Assembly: GCA_025201365.1 (NCBI GenBank)
Contig: JAIXMF010000087.1
Span: 1-42,647 of the forward strand
Source of the DNA: Syncephalis plumigaleata
Lineage: Eukaryota > Zoopagomycota > Zoopagomycetes > Zoopagales > Piptocephalidaceae
Direction of reading: 5' to 3'
Length of the DNA stretch: 42,647 nucleotides
Positions 35,462 through 42,647 of this stretch are shown here, piece by piece. Each line of letters begins with the position of its first letter. Within the stretch, counting starts at the first letter, position 1. The position numbers and the translations under genes were made by a program. Below the pieces are notes generated by a model that was not told where the DNA came from, ran no database searches, and saw only the letters and a program-made list of their open reading frames with translations.

Positions 35462-36416
35462 ATTGAAATGTTAAACAAGACGATCGTCAAACGTTTATGG
35501 TGAGTTACTAGTATAGAACTATCGGGATTCCAAGATAACTAAAGGGCAAAAGAGGATACGCTTGTATTGTTTACACAAGTAGCTCTTTCTATATGGATGG
35601 TGACGCTGTTATGAAGAGATAGTTGAACAGATACGTATACGCGTACACACATACACATACACATACATATACACATATACAAGTATACAAATGTATATAA
35701 AAGAAATGGGACAGGGTTAATGCGCTACAAGTGGAAACAAGAAAACGAGCCTCAAAAAGTTACCGATGAATGCCGAATAGCTGGTACATGAACAAAAAAA
35801 GAAAATCAATACTCGGTGGAGGGAATGGTGATGCAATAAGAGCGGAGATGATGGACGTTGGAGAAGAATGATGATGATGATGCCACACAAATGACGACAC
35901 AGCTGTTGTCGTCGTTGAATAGCCGTCGTATTATTGGTGAAAATGATCACACATCATACTTGCCATTTGGCATGGTCCTCATTCATTTTTGATCATATGC
36001 TTTGGTGCGTGACCATGTCTACATTTATTCTAGTAGGTTTACAAAAAGGTTACTACTGCTAATACTAGTGTATACCAATGGATAATCATTTATATATGAT
36101 TGCTTCTTGTGTATAATTGTAAATAAGCCTTACAACTAGTAGCTACTACTAATGAAATCATATTTATTATAATGTGTTTTTCTTATGAAGTAACAATCGC
36201 AAAGTGATAATAATGATGATGATGATGATGTTGATGACAATGAAATGTTCTAATTAGCCAGATATTGGCTCAGTATCATTGGTGGCAGGCCAAAGACGAC
36301 AAGGCAACGGGCGTTGCTTATTGGAAAGCGCTCGAAGGAAAAGAAAGTATAGTCTCCCGTAAGTTGGGATGTCTTGTGTGTTTTTGTTGCTTTTACATTG
36401 AATTGGACAGTGCTGA
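35462..36416. other. Intergenic region with weak exon candidates
   Basis: The first part is the CLC upstream region, with an ACACATA repeat at 35641-35690. On the plus strand an ATG in good context at 36015 opens MSTFILVGLQKG. A possible exon lies at 36257-36357, with an acceptor CTAATTAG and a donor GTAAGT and the reading LAQYHWWQAKDDKATG then YWKALEGKESIVSR. I could not join them in a convincing frame, so no gene is called. A GATGAT repeat lies at 36210-36237. Confidence 0.35.
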
Positions 36417-36644
36417 TTACATGATACTACGTGTTGACCCGTTGATGCTTAACGGTATCGATGTAATGGACTTTTCTGAATAGAAGGAATCGGTACGAGA
36501 TCGTTTAGAACGATAGGAGCCGGATCGAGATGATTTGCCACTACTGCTTGAGCGCGTGCCTTTCCCAGTTGATTCCTTTTTACTTTTTGACCACGTAGCA
36601 GAACGGGCCAAAGCGTTAGTTAATGTGATCACGGGTTGATACAT
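36417..36644 (-). CDS. Small Ser/Arg/Lys-rich hypothetical protein
   Basis: 75-codon frame from ATG. The first 18 residues (MYQPVITLTNALARSATW) are mildly hydrophobic and the rest is basic and Ser-rich (SKSKKESTGKGTRSSSSGKS, YRSKRSRTDSFYSEKS). It resembles no family I know. It overlaps, on the opposite strand, the end of an open plus-strand frame that may contain an exon, so one of the two is spurious. Confidence 0.3.
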   Translation of the reverse strand: MYQPVITLTNALARSATWSKSKKESTGKGTRSSSSGKSSRSGSYRSKRSRTDSFYSEKSITSIPLSINGSTRSIM

Positions 36645-37847
36645 GGCTTATTGTGGTAAGGTTTTTTCTCAATTGGTAAAAATCAAATAGGAATACACTA
36701 ACGTATCGCTAATGGAACAACCAACAAAACAAAATAGAATAATAAAAAGATAATTAAAATAAATGAAAAAGATATAAATTTATAAGAACAAAGAGACAAT
36801 ACTCACAAGTTAAACGAAAAGAATGAATACAAGCTGAGGATGAAGAAAAAGTAACAAAGTTGCTGGGTTTTTTTCGCTTCAAAGAACGCTGCGTTTTAAA
36901 GGCCATTTCAATCCATGTTGCCATGGTGGCAAACCAGTGAGAGAGAGTGTGTGTGTGATAGAGTGAGAGAATGAGAGAGCAAAACAGAGAATAAGCATCA
37001 TTACGGGCAAGAGTCACGCTTGACGTGCAGGTATGTCGACTAAAAACGGTAGCTGCATAGGTCCATTATTCTACACAGTGCTGAGTGCCCCTTTTTTATG
37101 AGTTTTAAATACATATGGGCAATTGTAAATACGGGATATGAGCATAGATCATGAGGATAAATAACTTGATTCCGCCTAAAAGCTGCCAAGCACTCGAGAG
37201 AGTATCATGCAATAAATGACACTGATAAAGCTGCTGATACAATCATACACTAGAGAAAAGTAAGCGCGCATGCGGTTCAACGGTGCAACCGCGTGTATAT
37301 ACGTGAGATGGCATAGCTACAGGTAGAATAGATAGTGCAGCTATTGGCCTTGGAACAAGCAAATGGTGAAAGCTGAAAAAATAGGTATGTTAGGTTTACA
37401 ATGGTCATTCTACTAGTACGAATAGCCAGGCTTACTCGAGGCTTGCTTACTGGCTACTATGAGGAAGAATAGGGCTACGTTTATTGGTGTTAATTGAAGC
37501 GATCTGGTTGGCAAATAGAAGGCTTGGTCTCGTTGATAGATGGACGGCCTTTGATGTTGCCATACACACTCACACACGCACACGTTTGTGCATATGCGCA
37601 TACGCACGACAAGTATCATTGATAGACGAATATCATCGAGTCATTTCAGTTACACGACAGCTCATTTCATAGCTCACTGCGCTAATTGGTCGTATTTTTG
37701 TTGTGACTATTCGCACATTATACTGCTTGGCTATATTATGAATGCATACGTCATGTATGTTGCGACAACATGTAAATGCAGTTGAACAGTTGACAAATAA
37801 TTAATTACAATTTATTAAGGAATACCACGCATATTTTTAATAATCTA
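36645..37847. other. Intergenic region
   Basis: No gene supported. Contains an A-rich stretch at 36715-36790, GAGAGAGTGTGTGTG at 36941-36957 and a CACACTCACACACGCACACG tract at 37562-37583. The frames present are short and partly made of these repeats. Confidence 0.45.
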
Positions 37848-39293
37848 TTATAATGATTGCTCTCTCTCCGCTAAAAGACATGCTAGAGCCGCACCAATAA
37901 CACTTCCATCTTTAATGAGTGTAAGTTTTACTTTGTGTGCAAGTTTTAAATGATGCTCTAGCGCAATAGTCATACGCTCGGCATAATGTGGATAGCCCTC
38001 GAATAGACTTCCGTCAATGCCGACGGTAATATGATCCTGCGTATGAAGTATGTCAGAACGTCGACTAAGAAGTGCCGCAAGACCAGTAGCACACAAACGA
38101 GCAGATCGTGTGGATATTAATTCGCATATTCGCTGCACTAATTTACGTTCACCTAGGGTTGTCCTGCCCGCAGGTAAACCCATGATAGATTCGAGTACAT
38201 GTTGCACTCGTACTAGTTCTGGTGATGTATCGCCTTCCATCAAGCTCAAATACTCGGTATTTAGCAATAAAGGTTGATTAAATTCATCCGAGGAATTACC
38301 GTCAAATAGTAGACGACGATCGATGAAATCTAGGATTATAAGCCGCAGCAACTCGCCTAGATATTGTCCTCCGATCATCTTCTCGAACGGCTGCTTAAAC
38401 GGATGGGGCGACATTCTATCCACCCGTGCGTCGAATCGTGTTTGTGGCAACACTACACGTTCCGTATCGAATGCGCCCCACTCTGTATTAACGATTATTT
38501 CCTGTTGATTGTCGGGCTCATTCAACTTGCCGATATTTGCGATAGTCTCATAATAGGCCGCATTATTGCCGGTGCCTATAATAACGCCTACCTGTGTGGT
38601 TGGATCTCGATAGGCTTGTGCCAATAAACATCCCACCGTATCATTAATAAGTGCGGTCACTTTAACCGGTAAGTTATAGCGATGCAGCGTGGATTGCAAT
38701 AGTTGCGCCACATCCTTATTCACGACATCGGGCAGGTTGAAGCCTTTCGTCCAGGTGAGTAGCGTGCCATGATCAATCGCCGTCTGGTGTACCGGATATG
38801 AGAATGTAAAACCTAACGAGTATGTTTGTCCCCTCTCCAATGTCGGCAACGATACTTCCTCGTCAATAAACTGTCGAATACACTCGGCAATATAGTCGAA
38901 TAGCACCTTTCCGGTCGAATTGATTTTACAGCTGTCAGGTACAATAAATTTACGCGAGTTCACACCGACTTGACCATTACCGCGTAGATGAATAGCCGAG
39001 ATACGAAGGTGCGTTCCACCTAAATCGAGTGCCAAATAGGTGCCAACTTCATTCCCTGTTACTCTTCCTATTACATAAACAGGAATCATGGCAATGGTAG
39101 TGCCGTATCTTGCAAGTCCATTAGTCATGGAGGTGGTAATCGCCGTAAACACACTATCAAGTTGTTCATCGCTAACGGTGAGTGCTTCAGTTATTCGGTC
39201 GAGTTGTCTACGCTGCTTCTCGCTTAATAAGCTAGCGTATTCCGCTGCGGTAATTACCGACTTGAATGCGGCACTATTGAGTTCAATCGTCAT
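37848..39293 (-). CDS. Hexokinase/glucokinase
   Basis: Intron-less frame of 481 aa, the usual size for a fungal hexokinase. The N-terminal lobe carries LALDLGGTHLRI (phosphate-1 loop) and LGFTFSYPVHQ with WTKGF (sugar-binding signature). INDTVGCLLAQAY contains the catalytic aspartate, then IGTGNNAAYYE, NTEWGAFD with the glucose-binding Glu, and GIDGSLFEGYPHY with VGVIIGTG and KDGSVIGAALACL of the adenosine-binding region. It phosphorylates hexoses at C6 at the start of glycolysis. The phosphate loop reads GGTH where hexokinases normally have GGTN, and the signature has SYP for SFP. All other key residues are present, so it is probably active but divergent. Confidence 0.9.
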   Translation of the reverse strand: MTIELNSAAFKSVITAAEYASLLSEKQRRQLDRITEALTVSDEQLDSVFTAITTSMTNGLARYGTTIAMIPVYVIGRVTGNEVGTYLALDLGGTHLRISAIHLRGNGQVGVNSRKFIVPDSCKINSTGKVLFDYIAECIRQFIDEEVSLPTLERGQTYSLGFTFSYPVHQTAIDHGTLLTWTKGFNLPDVVNKDVAQLLQSTLHRYNLPVKVTALINDTVGCLLAQAYRDPTTQVGVIIGTGNNAAYYETIANIGKLNEPDNQQEIIVNTEWGAFDTERVVLPQTRFDARVDRMSPHPFKQPFEKMIGGQYLGELLRLIILDFIDRRLLFDGNSSDEFNQPLLLNTEYLSLMEGDTSPELVRVQHVLESIMGLPAGRTTLGERKLVQRICELISTRSARLCATGLAALLSRRSDILHTQDHITVGIDGSLFEGYPHYAERMTIALEHHLKLAHKVKLTLIKDGSVIGAALACLLAEREQSL

Positions 39294-39833
39294 AGTAGTA
39301 GCAATAAGAATAGTAAAGGTATATCAGCTTAATAGAAAAAGTCAAAGCATTGTAATTTGAGCTGCGTTTTAATTATCGCTTATCGCTTTTATTTTATTTT
39401 TTCATTACACCATATCATGCTATGCCATATCCACATAAACCAAGTAACTGATAAGCCTTCTACTTGTCTTGGTAAGATAGAGCATTATTACTGCTGCATA
39501 TTGCCTTATTTGTTGAACTTTTATTTATTTATCTACAAAGGTAACAGGTAATGGCACGTTCGACTAACGTATAACTTGGTCTATCTATCTTATCGTTCAA
39601 GCCGACTAGATCATACAATTGAATTTGTAAAATGTATTCACTCGTTCAAATTGACACGTATGACCATCATCATTATCACTATCATTATCATTATCATTAC
39701 AAGTCCATTCAGTAATATTTTCCGATATATCAAATAAGTATGTCCTATCCTGCTTTATTACAGACTTATTCTAATGGTTTGGGATCGTCGTACATGTGTC
39801 GCCTCTGTTGTTATCGCGTATAGCGAGAATACG

Positions 39834-39855
39834 CACACACACACACACACACACA
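39834..39855 (+). repeat. CA microsatellite
   Basis: Uninterrupted CA repeat in non-coding DNA. Confidence 0.95.
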
Positions 39856-41550
39856 TCGCCTTATCATTCCTCTTTTATTTTACTCAAACACTTCAATTCG
39901 GCATTGTTATTTTCCTAATGGTACAACTTGTATATCGTATAAACATGCGGTGGTATACGGTCATTATCAGTATGTCCATAATCAATATCTCGAGGTACTA
40001 CATCGTGGCAAACTTGTTCGGGGCATTGCACAGGCTAGCTAATGCCACGTTGTGAAGCGATGTCCCTTATGCTACAATAAGGCCATTACTAACTTGCGAG
40101 CACATATAGATATTTTGCAGTTATCGCCATCTGGCATTACTATTGGCACTACTAATGCGGAACCAGATATTAACGTGGAGTAGCCTTGGCGCACATGGCG
40201 CATCTGGCACCTTCTGCCACCTTCTGTCATCCTACGGGACTCTAGACATCGCATGGATTGATGGGCGACTCGCTGACCATACATTTACACATGACCATTT
40301 CGACATACGGGTGTTGTTTTAACCATGCGGTCCGCCTTGAACTGATAGCCATGTACGCTACTCGTCAAAATTAGATGGATAATTAATTTCTATTGCCTAA
40401 TTTGGTACCATTTCCATATCCGATACGGCAGCGTGAATATGGCAGCCCATGTATGGCTACGATCATTTGCTGAGGGAGAAGCAGCGGTGTTACTCGACTG
40501 CCGCAGGAGACTGACGTATAAGTTTGCATTAAATGGATAGAATACATCTACATATACGACAGGAGAGGGAAGGGGTATTCGTAAAGAGTAAGTAATACAA
40601 GTTCGAATGAATACGACCGGATAAATACAAAAATATTATAGTACAATTAAAGAAATAAGAGGAATTTCACAACTACTATTATTTTATTAAAGAAGAGTGT
40701 ATGACAACAAATCAGCCTTACTGTCAATCTACTACTCTGACAATGTTTCATGACCGTAAATAGCTCACTCTTCCGACGAATGCCATGCGATCTAGACGCA
40801 GACAAGCAGACAAGCAGACAAGCAGATGGGCAGACAGGCAGATAGATAGGCTGTCTCTATATCTCTCTATCTCTCTCTCTCATGTCCATTGCTATGATGG
40901 CATTTGTGTGAATCATGTGCGCTCGTATACCACCACGTCCATACGGTCAGCTGCTATCAATAGCTTTGCTAGGGAGCTTGGGAGACGAGGCGAGGCCTGC
41001 GACCAGAAACGTATCCTGACTAACGCATGTCTGCAGTTCCGCACAGACGATACCGTCCTTGTAACGCAAGGTGTTCCCTTTTTGTCTTGACTAGAACGCC
41101 ACATGATGTCCCTCAGCGACGGATTTTCCTCCCATCCTGACAAATGGTTGACCAAGGACCATTGTGGCACATCTCGCGGCTGTCGTAATATCTCCGGCAA
41201 GTATGAAAATAGCATGCGGCGGCATCTGAATATAAACGACGGCACTTTTGTTCGTCCAAATTGCTTCGAGTTTGGTTTCCATCACGTTTGTTGCTTGTTT
41301 TCTCTTTCGTTTCTTTTTCCGTTTATTCGCCTGTTCGTTCTTCGCGCACGTTATATACTTGATTATTGCGCTTCCCTTTCTCAAATATACTATCACCATC
41401 ACCACCACCAACATTACAAATACTATTAGTCTTTTCGTCTCGTTTTTCCGTCTGCGTTATACAGTAAACTAATATCAACTTTATCCGTTTCTCCCCTTCC
41501 TCTTCCGGTAAGTCTTTGTAACATTGACATGACGATTGATTGATTGTTCT

Positions 41551-41572
41551 TCGTCGTCGTCGTCGTCGTCGT
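41551..41572 (+). repeat. TCG trinucleotide repeat
   Basis: Seven TCG copies in non-coding DNA. Confidence 0.9.
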
Positions 41573-42060
41573 ATGTCAACTTGTTTATCTTCTTAATTGT
41601 GGGTGGTACGAAAAAGTAGCGAAACAACGGTACCGCGTGATAGCTGCATGCAAATCTTCTGAGTGCTCTCTGTCATTCATTGACAGTGTCCGTTCGGGTG
41701 CTTAAGCTTACCTTGAGCGCACTAGCCGCAGTATCGATGTATGTATGCGCATATAACTGTGTGTGGATAGATATGTGTGGATATGTAAATGTGCACAGGC
41801 AACTCGGCATCGTCCTTGTTCATAGGCTGTGTTTCAGGTGCTTAATTCTATGGTTAAGGGCCCTTGCTATTGGCACCCCTTCCTTGTCACTTGCATCTCT
41901 CTAATGGTTGTCAACTTGGCTATTATTATTATTATTTTGTTATTGTTATTGCTATTGTTTTTCACTTTTCTATCTGTTTATTGTATGGCTTTGTGTGTGT
42001 GTACTACCGGCCTTGATCATTCTATCGGATGACAAGGCAATGGTGCAATATTGAGTTTAC

Positions 42061-42182
42061 ATGTTGCTACTAGGTGTACAACAACCATCTATTCGTATTC
42101 ACTCCATTCGTCGTTCTTGGATGTTTGACATTGATGACGTGCAGCGTCAAATGGTCCTTTGCACAACGAACGGTTCTGTGCG
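42061..42182 (+). CDS. Possible first exon of a gene leaving the window
   Basis: ATG opens a 40-codon stretch with coding-like composition (QQPSIRIHSIRRSWMFDIDD, then QRQMVLCTTNGSVR), ending at CG|GTGAGT, a good donor that would split an Arg codon. Without splicing the frame stops at once at TGA. The T-rich DNA upstream fits a promoter and leader. The next exon was not found in the remaining 460 bases, so this stays tentative. Confidence 0.25.
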
Positions 42183-42647
42183 GTGAGTACTTGTGTCAGC
42201 TCCATCTTTGGCTCTTTTGATACAAAAATACCGCTACGTTTACGGATGGAGTTTTGCGGTGTGTAACATCGTATCGGAAACTTGCTTTCTACTTGTACCT
42301 GTTTTTCTGCCCTTTTCGTTCACCATAATGGACGACCAGAGGCTAGACGACAGTCAATGACTAGCAAGTTATGCACACAATGGTTCTTATACACACACAT
42401 TCGTACATACACACTCGTACACACACAAATTCATACTAAACAAAGTAGCCGTTTACTTACTTTCGCGATCAGACTTACACGTGGTAAGACTGGGCGCAAA
42501 TGAGTGGTGTGCGCGTGATTGCGTGTATACATGTATGGCGTTGTGTGTGTGTGTGTGTGTGTGTGTAGAATAGACTGGCATCCTGCACAAGGGAGAGACC
42601 ACATCATCTACAATGAAGTGGTAGAAAAAGTAGAAAAAAAAAAAGAA
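42183..42647. other. Right end of window
   Basis: If the preceding exon is real this is its first intron. Contains ACACAC/CGTACA-type repeats at 42390-42430, a GT microsatellite at 42542-42566 and an A-rich end. No gene seen. Confidence 0.35.

Larger units (their letters stand above)
39294..42060. other. Long stretch without a confident gene
   Basis: 2.8 kb with no gene I can support. It holds CATTAT/CATCAT repeats near 39665-39700, a CA microsatellite at 39834-39855, AGACAAGCAG repeats at 40800-40850, CT-rich tracts near 40860-40880 and 41285-41340, and a CGT repeat at 41551-41572. Several 40-110-codon frames exist, including on opposite strands of the same bases (40072-40284 and 40913-41414). 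One plus-strand reading near 40045-40175 contains CPLCYNKAITNLRAHID, faintly zinc-finger-like, but no start or splice sites support it. The last kilobase is T-rich, like leader or promoter DNA for a gene beyond the right edge. Confidence 0.4.

Noticed and set aside
40072-41414. Several 70-110 codon frames on both strands
   Set aside because: No recognisable domain, no supporting splice sites, and frames overlap on opposite strands; typical of open frames by chance.
1-42647. tRNA or rRNA genes
   Set aside because: I looked for GGTTCGA-type T-loops with matching arms and for conserved rRNA stretches and found none I could support.

Overview
This is nuclear DNA from a compact eukaryotic genome, most likely an early-diverging fungus. 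Zoopagomycota or Mucoromycota are my guess; I have no marker that fixes the lineage. The reasons are short introns (about 50-95 nt) with GTAAGT-type donors, CTAA(C/T) branch points and (T/C)AG acceptors; intergenic gaps of 0.2-1.2 kb with CT-rich tracts before start codons; and a fungal gene set (Pps1-, Grr1-, Hul4-, Gef1/ClC- and APC4-like genes plus hexokinase). Exon models were built by hand by requiring consensus splice sites and an unbroken frame. Several AUG-less open frames starting with TTG or GTG were re-started or extended across introns.

Layout. 0-2.7 kb: Pps1-like dual-specificity phosphatase (-, 5 exons). 4.2-7.1 kb: a HAPSTR1/TAPR1-like protein (+) and a PB1-domain protein with a very His-rich tail (+). 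7.5-9.7 kb: a remarkable minus-strand gene that begins with a secretion signal and continues through about twenty micro-exons, fifteen of them exactly one codon long, set in an 82-bp-periodic array of near-identical introns. It ends in an eIF2D-like SUI1 segment. 10.4-12.3 kb: F-box protein (+). 12.6-13.2 kb: secreted collagen-like protein (-). 13.5-15.8 kb: leucine-rich-repeat protein (+). 15.9-19.5 kb: APC4 (-, 12 exons). 20.2-24.7 kb: HECT E3 ligase of Hul4 type (+, 20 exons). 25.0-26.9 kb: a small mitochondrial membrane protein and a seven-helix receptor-like protein (both -). 27.9-30.3 kb: Grr1-like F-box/LRR protein (-). 31.1-35.5 kb: CLC anion transporter (-, 17 exons) whose gating glutamate is replaced by glutamine. 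37.8-39.3 kb: hexokinase (-). 39.3-42.6 kb: no confident gene, only microsatellites and one possible first exon at 42061.

Functionally the window is rich in cell-cycle and ubiquitin genes: Pps1, APC4, a HECT ligase, two F-box proteins, and an LRR protein with an F-box-like tail. These sit among housekeeping and membrane genes, many in divergent pairs sharing one upstream region (Pps1/HAPSTR1-like, micro-exon gene/F-box, collagen-like/LRR, APC4/HECT). There is no sign of operons, viruses, CRISPR or intact transposons, and I saw no tRNA or rRNA.
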